DNA from: Phoronis ovalis | Taxonomy: Eukaryota; Phoronida; Phoronidae | DNA: 22,519 nt | Reading direction: 5' to 3' | Assembly: GCA_028565635.1 (NCBI GenBank) | Contig: JAOXYB010087385.1 | Span: forward strand, 1-22,519 | In this document: in pieces, positions 11,501 to 20,294 of the stretch | How positions within the stretch are numbered: position 1 is the first letter of the stretch | How the letters are laid out: every line of letters begins with the position of its first letter | Notes under the pieces: model-generated | What the model saw: the letters and a program-made list of their open reading frames with translations, nothing else | What the model was told of the DNA's origin: nothing | Databases searched by the model: none | Made by a program: the position numbers and the translations under genes

Positions 11501-14500
11501 AGAGGAAGACGAGCACAAAATTGAAGAATTTTCCAGGTACTATAAAGAAATGTCAGCAAAGGTCCACAACCATGAGATATATATTTCTGCAGTAAAACCA
11601 ATGGAAATTAGTTACGTTTTGAAATTAAAAGATAATCAAGTAAAAGAAAAACAAGAAACGTGGTTACTATCAAAAAGAATAGGTTTCTTAAATGATGGTG
11701 AAATGCCAACTCGTGTCTCTGAAGAAATTCGAAACGGCACACTTTCCCAATTGCCAGTCGGTGGTGCCGCATGTTTGCTGTCCTGCACCGGATCCCTTGA
11801 ACGTAATCAAAAGCCTGGCCGCGTTTATTGCACATTACCTCTTTCAACGATTACTGGCTTACCTGTACATATAAACGGCAATTTTGCTCTAGATGGTGAA
11901 TCCCGTAGAGCTCTATGGCAAGATGACATAAAAGGTGGTTATAAATCCGATTGGAATATTCTTCTTCTTAACCATGTGATTGTACCTGCGTATACGAGCC
12001 TACTAATAGATGCAAGGGCTATTATACTTAAAGGGAAAGGTCACACCAGCAGCGACTGCTCTGAATGGAAAGTCTGTCGAAAAGGATTACAAAGCAAACT
12101 TGGACAGTTTCACACACTTTTTCCCTCTTTAAAAACACTAAACGTAGATAAATATTGGAAAACATTGCAGCACAGTTTCTACCGTGAAGTAGTAAATAAG
12201 CCAATTTTAGCTGTTATTCGTGAGTCAAATAAGTCTAATTATTCTAAAGATGCCACTGTTCTCATCAGCTGGGTAAAACTGAATGACGCAAATGTTTTCT
12301 TCAACAATTTACCTTTTGACATGAAGGGCACAGCATCTTCAAATCCTGGAACCAAACAGCAGCACTCTTGTAAACAAAGCCATACAATCGAATTATTCCT
12401 TCAACGCATTGGTTTTAATATACTGAAAACTCCTTGGAAAATATACGAGTCGTTTCAAGATGCTAAAATAGAGGTACAAGTAGTTTCCCCCGAAGATGTG
12501 ATGGCATATTTGCAAACTGAACCTTCGAAAGTTATTCCGGAAGGCAGTTGCAAAATAGAACAAAGTCTATTTCATGATGTAAATACTTATACAGTCATAT
12601 TAGAATATTGTTTACGAAGTGCTAATTTTGCAAACTTTCTGGAAAACCTGCCAGTGTGTTACTGCGACGACGGAACAATAGCAACGTTTTCTTGTATAAA
12701 CCAGATATTTTGTACTACATGGATCCAACTCTTTCCTGAAAATAAATGCGGGAATCAGTTTATTAGCAGACATTTTACCTGTTTATTTGAAAGATATGTT
12801 AAGGAAAGCAAAGTATTTAAACCATTTTGCATTGAAGCATTAAATGAACTACTTAAATATTCAGATGTATGTAATAATCAGTCTAGTCCAGTCAAATGGG
12901 ATCTCACGAATGAACGTTGTACTCCAACCAAACAATGGATCTCTTCGCTCTGGCAATGCATAGCATCTATCCTATCTCAGTCTCCATATAAAGAAAACAA
13001 ACTGCATATTTTAGATGAATGGGCAATCGTTCCAAGTGTAGTAATCGATATTTCGAAGCAACATTATTTGTTTCCTGTCAAAAGGATTGGAGATATACTT
13101 GAGTTGAGGAGCCCTTCAGAAAACTATGCTGGCTATATAAAAGATGCACTGTTACAATTCGGTGTCTTTCAACCGAATGAGGAGATTTTACGGGGCAAGT
13201 TTATCAGACAATGGTTTCCAAACTTAGATAAACCCGAAGCTGTTTTGAATGTCCTCTATAATCAGTATCAGACCAACACTTTAAATGTATGTTCTCCACA
13301 CATAAAGGAGTCTGTATGTAATGACATACTGAAGTATTTTTGTAATTCACTGACACAAATACAACGATTATCAACAGGAATAATTACAGATATATGTAAG
13401 AAGCTAAAACGTTTACCATTCTATACTAATTTAAACTCAGAATTGGTTTCTCTATCTGGTATAGCAACTATGTACCTATTACCATCTGGGTTACCAAAAG
13501 ATGGCATTGATACCCGGGCCCACTTCGGCAAGATGGTACTTCTGCAAGCAAATTCATCACTGCAGGAATTGCACAATTTTCTAGGTGCAACTGAAAAAAC
13601 AGAAGCTGACGCATATGTTGAGTTAATTTTTCCTTCGTTTAAACAATTCTCAGAAAAAGAAAGGTATAACCACATATTGTATATACAGGAGAAATGGCAA
13701 AGGCTTAAAAATAAAGCTTATTTAACAATACAGAAAGACCAAGACCTAGAAAATATGGGTAACATCATTAATGCTCTGAAGTACATTCCGTTTGTATGTG
13801 ATAAAAGAGGAATTCTACGTGATGCAAAGTCCTTCTTCAACACAAATAACGAAGTGTTTAGTGCAATGTTAGGTGAGAGTTACTTTCTTCCCGAACCTTA
13901 TAACTCGTTAAAATGGTGCCCGTTTTTCATAGAAATTGGAATGATAAACGAGATTACACCAGCACAGTTTTTGAAATTTGCAAAAGACGTTGAATTGGAA
14001 GCTGTAGAGAATCAAACGACGGAGACTGCAAGAAAGTCGAAATTACTTGTTAAGCATCTCCTCAGTGAAAGATATGTAACTCTCTTAGGAGAAAGAGAAA
14101 TGTTGGAGCAAGTTAAAACAATACGATTTATTGAGCCTTGTAGCATTAGTAAAGAGTACACTGATATACATTTGCAATTCGGTCAATCATCTAAACAAGA
14201 CTCAAGCTATATCGTATTCGAAGATTCGATGCTACATTCAAAAGAATCCCTGCTGTGTTGGACAACAGTCAGTCTCCTTCCAAAATACACAGCACGTTTA
14301 GTTAACTCAAACACGATTCTCGACCAGCTTAAAATCAGAACTGATGTTACAGTTGATATCGTGATCCAGCACTGTAAAAAGATGTGTAGCGTTTTACCTA
14401 ATATTACAAAAAGAGAAACAGTAACCGCAAGCCAAATCATGGATACAATCTATGCCTTTCTTTTAACAAGTATAGATGATTTGAAAAGTAACAATTCACA

Positions 14501-16469
14501 TATGAAAGCCTTGAGAACGATTCCATTAATCTTTTTACCCGAAAACAGAAAACTTGTTTTTCCTTGGCAGGTTGTTGTTGCCGAAGAACCCAACTTAGAA
14601 CCTTATCTTTACAGATTATCACCAGAATTGGGAAGTTTCCACAACCTGTTTAAATTAATCGGTGCCACACATGAACTGACTATATCCCAGTGTATTGACG
14701 TATTAGATACACTTCATGCTAAAGTGGGAGATGCGCTTTGCGATCCAAATGAATTGCAAATGATTTATCGCATCGTTGGATACTTATTTAATTTAGTACT
14801 GAAATATAAAGTTGAAGAAATCGTTCACAAAGAATTTGAAAAAGTTACTACTCTTTGGCTACCAAGTACTAAAGGTTATTTAAAGCAATCGTCTGACTTA
14901 ATTTTTGCTAATGATTCCTATTTAGAGTCGCGAGTTGAATGTAATGGCGACTTCTTTATCAACTTAAATATTTTAATTAGACTTAGAAAATGCGGCGTAC
15001 GTTTTGATACGGTTTTGGACGAAGTGGACACAATACAAATGCTGCCTCAACATCTCCAGCCTCGAATGCTCTCGAAAGAGATTAAAGTAGTCCTGGAAGA
15101 AGACTGTTTAAATACAGAAAAAAACGCAGCACACACGGAGGAATTAAAACGCCGTTTGTCATCACTAAGCATAAGTGATGGGATAACAAGAATATTAAGG
15201 CATTGCAAAGCAGCATTGCCTAGTCCTGATAATGGCGAAAATGCTAAAACGATTCGTGAAAAGCTACTTAATGTGGAAATCGTCAGCTTGGAAAAAGTCG
15301 TTACTCATTTGGTGTATCAAGGCAATAAACTTCCAAATACAGAGAAAGATGAAAATATTCATCTTGCGAAACTGGAAGGATTGTTTAAAATTTACTTAAA
15401 ACACACGCCTACTCTTGACCCACTAGCATATATGATCATCGCCGAAACACTCGTAACAATTATTCATCCACAGCTAGTGCAAGGATTAAATTTTCTTGTC
15501 GTGCTGTTACAAAAAAAAACGTATGAAATGTCAAGTGCTTTAGACCGAATAAGCATCAGACGTTTAGATGAATTACCCGATGCACAGGATGCCTTACCAA
15601 AAGCCGGAGATTTTATTCCTTTGGACCTACATGACCTTCTCAAATGTGACTTTGCAGAATTCAAAAAGGGTGAATATGTGGGGTACGAGTTAGAGGATCC
15701 TGCAGAATATGGAGAAGCTGGAAATTCCACTTTTATTTTTGCCATTATTATTGAAGAGACAACAACATCAATGACATCCGTATTCCAAAAAAGTTACAAA
15801 ATTGATATTGGGGAGAACCGTGGCGTTATTGATGTCCCAGTAACAGAGATATATAAATTCCACCGTGATCTTGTCTGTAGTAGAGAAGTTGTGCCATCTG
15901 ATGAAGAGATTCCGAAGAAAAAAAGGAAAATTGAATCCCAGACGCTACCAGAGGCTCAAAAAGAAGTGCGCACTCAATTAGAAGACGTTTGGAAACATTT
16001 ACCAGAAGATCAACGAAAGAAAGTAGTGAAGCGTCTTTATTTAAAATGGCACCCAGATAAAAATATGGATAACGATATAGATCTTTGTACAGAAATTTGT
16101 AAATTTATACAATCTGAAGTTTCCCGCCTTGAACGACCCGAAGCAGAGCCTACAAGTTCTGACCGTACTTTCCGCACCTTTCGTGGTGGCTCCCGGCATG
16201 GTCGCAGGCGTACTGGCCAATCTGGCTTTAATTACTCTTCCTTCTTTGAGAATGTCAAACGAAATTCTCGCCAGCAACATGAACCCGATTCTACACGAGA
16301 CTTTTACGAAGCATACCGAAATCGCAGTACCAAGCCAAATCCTCAGCCAACTGAAGCACGCCGATGGTATCGTCAAGCAGAAAGAGACTGTAATGCAGCA
16401 CCAAATGACTGTGGTAACTGTAGTGTTCACGAAGCAGAATATGTTTGGACATGCCTTAAAGCACATCAA
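5521..16469 (+). CDS. SACS: Sacsin-like giant co-chaperone, giant exon (SRR1 end, SRR2, SRR3, J-domain, HEPN start)
   Basis: Uninterrupted coding exon of 10,949 nt between the acceptor TTTTGTAG (5513-5520) and the donor CAA|GTAAGC (16470). It encodes residues 172-3821 of the visible 3918. In order: the rest of SRR1 (to about 870); SRR2, starting near DFGQHESLT (883), with N-box ELIQNADDA (E910), GKFGLGFNAVYN (G984, G987, G989), RFPLR and LPFHINGAFAL; SRR3, starting at FGQHEALT (1911), with ELLQNADDA (E1937), GKYGVGFNAVYH (G2009, G2012, G2014), RFPLR and LPVHINGNFAL; GEYVGYE (3555); PKKKRK (3636); J-domain (HPD 3682-3684); and the start of HEPN (EARRW, 3783). In the family these proteins assist folding and cytoskeletal/proteostasis functions, with the J-domain recruiting HSP70. 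A giant exon is also typical of vertebrate SACS. Exact orthology to SACS, as opposed to a lineage-specific paralogue, is not settled. The frame can be read upstream of the TTG at 5556, so that codon is not a start. Confidence 0.93.
7653..8080 (+). other. HSP90-like (GHKL) ATPase module of SRR2
   Basis: Starts DFGQHESLTHRL and carries the N-box ELIQNADDAGA at 7734 (E910, N914, D917 of the visible protein). A GPALWSYNN segment stands where canonical HSP90 has the DxGxG box. The glycine loop KIGKFGLGFNAVYN follows (glycines at 984, 987, 989), then TDVPSIASG. This is the sacsin-type variant of the Bergerat ATP-binding fold. All glycines of the loop and the N-box Glu/Asn are present, so nucleotide binding is plausible. 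It is the first of two such modules in the window; by family layout it should be the second in the whole protein. Confidence 0.9.
10737..11150 (+). other. HSP90-like (GHKL) ATPase module of SRR3
   Basis: Starts FGQHEALTKRL and has the N-box ELLQNADDAKA at 10815 (E1937, N1941, D1944). LGPALCVYND and IEGIQNLGEGGKGSDP follow, then the glycine loop GKYGVGFNAVYH at 11031 (G2009, G2012, G2014) and TDTPSF. It is clearly homologous to the SRR2 module 1.03 kb of coding frame earlier but carries a longer loop after TPSF (TQGPEVNE). Key residues are present. The matching downstream motifs IFRFPLR (about 11280) and LPVHINGNFAL (about 11860) complete the repeat. Confidence 0.9.
15912..15929 (+). promoter_or_regulatory. 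Encoded basic motif PKKKRK (nuclear-localisation-like)
   Basis: Codons CCG AAG AAA AAA AGG AAA encode PKKKRK at residues 3636-3641, in an acidic/polar linker between the conserved GEYVGYE segment and the J-domain. The hexapeptide fits the classical monopartite nuclear import signal pattern K-K/R-x-K/R. It is a protein-level site, not a DNA regulatory element. Function is inferred from pattern only. Confidence 0.5.
15963..16133 (+). other. J-domain (DnaJ) of the sacsin-like protein
   Basis: Residues about 3653-3709. A helix with LEDVWKHLPEDQRKKVVKRL leads into YLKWHPDKN, with the invariant His-Pro-Asp at 3682-3684 (16050-16058), then an amphipathic helix ICKFIQSEV. In the family this element stimulates HSP70 ATPase activity. 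The HPD tripeptide is intact, so a functional J-domain is expected. A short basic linker (GGSRHGRRR) follows before HEPN. Confidence 0.9.
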
Positions 16470-16729
16470 GTAAGCTCCATCACATTTATCCTCCATAAAG
16501 TTATTTCATAAGAAGGTATCAACTGATATTTTAGTGAAGGTTGAATGTCAGAGGGGACTTTCAAAAAAACTTATTTTAAAAAGCTATTAATTACGCCGAT
16601 GTCTACCAACTATGTCTGACTGAGAACTGTAATATTACCCCATATACAACTAAATTGGTCTTATCAGACGCATTATATATTTGTCTTAGACTGCCACAGT
16701 GATTACAATGTACCACTTTTATCATTTAG
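16470..16729 (+). other. Phase-0 intron inside the HEPN domain
   Basis: 260 bp, GTAAGC...ATCATTTAG. The donor follows codon CAA (Gln3821) exactly and the acceptor precedes GCT (Ala3822). Joining gives KAHQ-AAEKALKA, which continues the first HEPN helix. Reading through instead would give an unrelated 14-residue tail ending at 16511 and lose the domain, so splicing is strongly favoured. Confidence 0.9.
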
Positions 16730-17023
16730 GCTGCAGAGAAGGCTTTAAAGGCAGTTAGCCTGGCCACAGATGGCCGCTATGATCATACTCATGATCTGAC
16801 TCTCTTAGCATCTGGACTTCATGATACTACTTTTTCGAAATTGGCAAATGAACTTCAAGAGCTGGTTGGTAGTTCCACACGAATGCGTTATCCTGATCAA
16901 ATAGGTGGCTCAGAAATACCTAGTGACTTGTATGACGCCACTAAAGCAAAGGAAGCCATAGTCTTAACAAGAAACATTTTGGAGCATGCTAAGTTACGTC
17001 TGTTCATGATCAAAAAACTGTGA
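16730..17023 (+). CDS. SACS: Sacsin-like protein, last exon (HEPN C-terminal part and stop)
   Basis: 97 codons plus TGA (17021-17023), residues 3822-3918. It begins AAEKALKAVSL and completes the HEPN domain that starts in the giant exon at EARRW (16353). The helices AAEKALKAVSLATDG, HDLTLLASGLHD and AKEAIVLTRNILEHAKL are visible. Near the C-terminus is T-R-N-I-L-E-H (R3902, N3903, H3907; 16970-16987), an R-N-x3-H motif at the position of the RX4-6H motif of HEPN ribonucleases. In sacsin the HEPN domain is known as a dimerising, nucleotide-binding domain; RNase activity here is only a possibility. The protein ends 11 residues after the His, as expected for a C-terminal HEPN. Confidence 0.92.
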   Translation, partial: AAEKALKAVSLATDGRYDHTHDLTLLASGLHDTTFSKLANELQELVGSSTRMRYPDQIGGSEIPSDLYDATKAKEAIVLTRNILEHAKLRLFMIKKL

Positions 17024-17550
17024 CTATGTTTCTCAAAATGTGGTTTGAAGAGTTACATATATAATTCAAAAATTTCGCTATACCCTTTCCTAATGTATAC
17101 ACTTTAGCGTTAAAAAATAAGTAGTTCATAAAAATTATTATACGTAACTGATCGAATACTTGTGATGGGGAGCATTAATGTAATTATATTTGTTTGATTT
17201 TAAATGGCATACATTGCTACTGGTCTCGGGAATTTTTGCACAACTTAGTAAATATAACCAAAAGTTAAAACTTTGTTCTTTTGGGCTATGGAAACTACAA
17301 GTTAGCACATGTACAATTAATTTGTTTGCTGCGTCTTAGAATCGTTACACAACTTAAATGTATAACCTACATGTATAATATAAATGTATAAACACATTCG
17401 GCAAACCGACTCATGCGAGTAAGTTTAGGTTTTACTAGTTGCAGGAATTGTAAGATAAATCATGATATATAAACGTTGTGCTAACGTCCTGGTTATGATA
17501 CAAAATGGAGCTTCTAATTTGTGAACAATAAAAGTATGGGATGCATGATT
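17024..17550 (+). other. Probable 3' UTR of the sacsin-like gene
   Basis: A+T-rich non-coding sequence between the TGA and the first canonical AATAAA. Several short ATGTATA runs occur near 17355-17395. No domain or conserved frame is seen. The end position assumes cleavage about 15-25 bases after the signal. Confidence 0.5.
17527..17532 (+). terminator. Polyadenylation signal AATAAA
   Basis: First canonical AATAAA downstream of the stop codon at 17023, with T/G-rich sequence further on (TTTTGTTTTTCCTC near 17637-17650). A later AATAAA near 18031 is an alternative. Confidence 0.5.
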
Positions 17551-18147
17551 ATTGATAAAATGTTTAATTTTAAATGTTTCCTGAATGTATTGGGGTTGAT
17601 AAATGATCTATTTTTAAACAGATTAATCAAAATTAATTTTGTTTTTCCTCTTGAACTGTATAAGCATCTAATTTCTTTAAAATGTCCGTACTTATGGAAC
17701 ATTCACATGCTGACAATACACAATTGTGCAGGTGTGGGTAAATTAGTCGATAGAATACACGATCGTTTCGCTAGGATAAGGAGTAAATATACTCATTTTA
17801 TTTATGCCTCAAGGACAGAACTGGGCCGATAATTAAAAAAAACCTAAGGAGAATGAATAAGTTAAATCTTCACATACTTTTTCCTAACTTCTTTCCAGAG
17901 TTAAATCCAGCAATTATAAAAATCCTGTAGAATTTGAATGCCTTCTAGTATAATTATTTTTTAATCTGTGCAAGTCCTCACTCACTACAAAAAGTACTGT
18001 ACGGTTTAATTTTTGTGTCCCATAATTTATAAATAAAATAAGTTCATGCTCGCCAGCTGGATTCCCAAGCAAAACATAATCCTTGTGATGTAGCAAACTG
18101 CCTTGATAGTGAAATTCTTATCGAATGAAATATAATATAAAATGTGA

Positions 18148-18200
18148 AATCACAAACGAAATACCATCATACCACAGGGTCGCACTTTGTTGCAAACGGT
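18148..18200 (-). repeat. Solo diverged arm of the MITE-like family at 19970
   Basis: CACAAACGAAATACCATCATACCACAGGGTCGCA then TTTGTTGCAAA matches, with scattered substitutions, the right arm of the element at 19970-20294 (CACAAACAAAATACCACTATGCCATAGAGTCGCATTTCGTTGCAAA). In CGAAAT and CACAGGGTCGCA it agrees even better with the inverted left arm. I found no partner arm nearby, so it is a fragment or a heavily decayed copy. Confidence 0.65.
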
Positions 18201-18688
18201 ATTAAAGTATTGGTTAAACATCCCGAGAAGAACTGGACAGACATTTATTTTAAGACAGCTGTTTTCTGTATTCATATTTGACATTCTCTTCCGAAAGTAA
18301 ACAGCATAATATTATTAGCTTCGTTTTAAAACATTACATTCCTAAATTTAGCACTCTGCTGGACATAAAGATAAGGTATTTCACATAAAAGTCATTCCAT
18401 TTTATGACAGACATTAAAAGTTCTAAATCCTCATCGTCATTGCAACCAATTTAAAATTTATACCTTGTTAAGAAACAATATTGATTATTTTTTACATACA
18501 ATAATTATCTACATGTAATTATCAAGAATGTGAGCCACTTCAGTTTTGAATCATCTGCAAAAATCGGATTTTGCAATTGAAACATTATACATTTGTTATT
18601 TTAGGAAATAAAAAGAAAGTACAGACCTACCTAACCAGCGTGGACTAGAATCGCCAATCCTCACTCGCGTTGCTATTTGTTTCCTACT

Positions 18689-18872
18689 ATTCGAATCCTT
18701 TTTCCGGGTTCTGCACCGAAAGTTATGCTATTCGAACCGTCATTTACGCGGACTCCAACAAGTTACCAAGAACTCGGAACAGATTTCCTGAGACTCTAAA
18801 CAGAAATTATTGAGTCTCGAACAGCAATTAATTCCGGACTCGACCAGCATGTTCGAGTGACTCGAAAAATTG
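18689..18872 (+). repeat. Degenerate ~22-bp tandem repeat array
   Basis: Successive units start at about 18689, 18708, 18730, 18752, 18772, 18793, 18815, 18838 and 18860, each close to 22 bases and starting [A/T][C/T]TC-G/N-AAC-AG (for example ACTCTAAACAGAAATTATTGAG and ACTCGACCAGCATGTTCGAG). The same periodic units occur in reverse orientation in the right arm of the foldback element (about 19161-19230), so the array is older than, or part of, the element. Confidence 0.6.
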
Positions 18873-19291
18873 AAAGTATTTGTTTTCAACATTTTTAAAA
18901 TAAAAAAATTGGATTAAAACGTGCCAAATGTGTAATCTTAAACAATACATCTGAAGTTTTGTCAATGGGTCTTAATACAAATTAAATAGATAATAAACAA
19001 GTACCGGTATGCATATATCAAACACCTGAGATGGTTAGTACTTAGTTTGTTACATATAAAGATAGGCGTGTTTAGGGTCATCAAATTGCTATTTCTAAAT
19101 GGTGGGAAGAAACGACACTAATTTAGAAAACGGTCACAACTTTACTCTGTATCCGCGCCTGGAGTCTCCGGAAATCTGTTTGAGTTTCTAGCAACTTGCG
19201 CGAGTTCGCAGAAATGACTGTTTGAGTAGCAGGAATTTCTGTGCGAAAAGGGTGCAAATTGTAGGAAACATGTACGTGAGTGCGGATCAAC

Positions 19292-19302
19292 GGTTCGATT
19301 CC
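19292..19302 (+). promoter_or_regulatory. B-box-like string (RNA polymerase III internal promoter motif)
   Basis: GGTTCGATTCC matches the tRNA B-box consensus GGTTCGANTCC and lies near the right end of the foldback element. I cannot find a convincing A box at the usual distance upstream, nor a foldable tRNA. It may be a trace of a tRNA-derived SINE or a chance match. Confidence 0.25.
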
Positions 19303-19969
19303 ACGTTGGTAGATATATAGGCCTGAAGTATTCGTAAATTTATATTAACAAAATTTACTTTGCAATTTGGCTTAAGTATAAGCCCGAAAACAGATATGAC
19401 TAAAGTACAATCCAAACATTTGTTTAATGTTTCTTTACTTTGTGAAAACGATCTTCTCAACCGACACCGTAGAATTATGCTTGGGAAATGTATATTTTAT
19501 GCCAAAAATATTGTCTCAGTCTGCACAATAACTTCAGTAGTCTAAGACAGATAAAAAAATGGAAAATAGGATGTGTAGTTATCATTCGATTCACATTTTA
19601 AGCTGGGTTGCATTCTATAAATATTTATTTTTTATAAGCAATTACAATATAAATATTATCGATTAAGCTGTAATCTTTTGAAACTTTAAAAAGGAAAAAC
19701 TTAAAAATTGCTTTAAATTAATACCACTAAGGTAAATATATGTAGGTAAATAATTGTTCCCTTCATAAAAGTGTTAGCAGTTTTCTGAATACAGTTCAAT
19801 AGGACATGAATTCTGGATGAAAAAAGTTTTTCGACGGGTCCGATGTTGACGACAGATGTCTTCTAGTGTCTCTTACGTTACTCGCTGTACGTAGATAACA
19901 CCCTTTGCCATTTCTGACATAGATAACCATACAACCAATGTTTCAGTGTTGACATACAGAAATCAATGG

Positions 19970-20294
19970 ATCATTTGCAACGATGCGACCCTGTGGCATA
20001 GTGGTATTTCGTGTGTGACGTCGCATTTTGCAATGAGGACATTAGTTACATGTATATGCGGCAAAGGCGTTACCGCATTAGCTTGAATCGCAGCGGGAAC
20101 CTTTGTGGAAATTTAATCTACATCATTATCATATCATCACAAAGCGCTTGCAATCTAAAATTTTAATGTTTCCGCTGAAGTTCAAGCTAATGCCGTATTG
20201 ATGTTGCTGCATAACTATAATGTGCTCATTATAAAAAGCGACGTCACAAACAAAATACCACTATGCCATAGAGTCGCATTTCGTTGCAAATGAT
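19970..20294. repeat. MITE-like inverted-repeat element (325 bp)
   Basis: Both ends read ATCATTTGCAACGA inwards. The arms extend about 130 bp each with roughly 80% agreement by eye. Shared blocks include TGCGAC, GGCATAGTGGTATTT, GTGTGACGTCGC / TTGTGACGTCGC, AATGAG, ACATTA and GCATTAGCTTGAA. The loop near 20100-20165 is short. There is no coding capacity and no clear target-site duplication. A second, partial copy lies at 18148-18200, which supports a mobile or once-mobile family. Confidence 0.8.

Larger units (their letters stand above)
18630..19313. repeat. Foldback element with ~170-bp imperfect inverted arms
   Basis: The left arm (about 18630-18797) and the reverse complement of the right arm (about 19161-19313) align along their lengths. 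Shared blocks in order include AGCGTGGA / AACGTGGA, GAATCG, CACTCGCGT / CACTCACGT, TTTCCTAC, CCTTTT, CGTCATTT, CAAGTT, AACTC, CAGATTTCC and GAGACTC. The spacer of about 360 bp is unrelated A+T-rich sequence. No coding capacity is visible. This is the layout of a non-autonomous foldback or MITE element. A precise target-site duplication is not evident. Confidence 0.7.

Noticed and set aside
16129-16473. 114-codon plus-strand open frame in another frame of the giant exon
   Set aside because: The overlapping frame carries the conserved J-domain-to-HEPN linker; this one shows no family features.
16041-16496. 151-codon antisense open frame under the J-domain/HEPN region
   Set aside because: It lies opposite a strongly conserved coding frame, has no domain of its own and is a by-product of that codon usage.
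17521-17832. 103-codon open frame downstream of the stop
   Set aside because: Overlaps the polyadenylation signal, A+T-driven composition, no recognised motif, no splice context.
18689-18872. CRISPR-like array
   Set aside because: Units are contiguous, degenerate and without unique spacers, in a eukaryotic setting; it is a tandem repeat in a foldback arm.
19240-19313. A tRNA gene at the B-box-like string
   Set aside because: No acceptor stem, D-arm or anticodon arm can be folded upstream and the T-stem does not pair properly.
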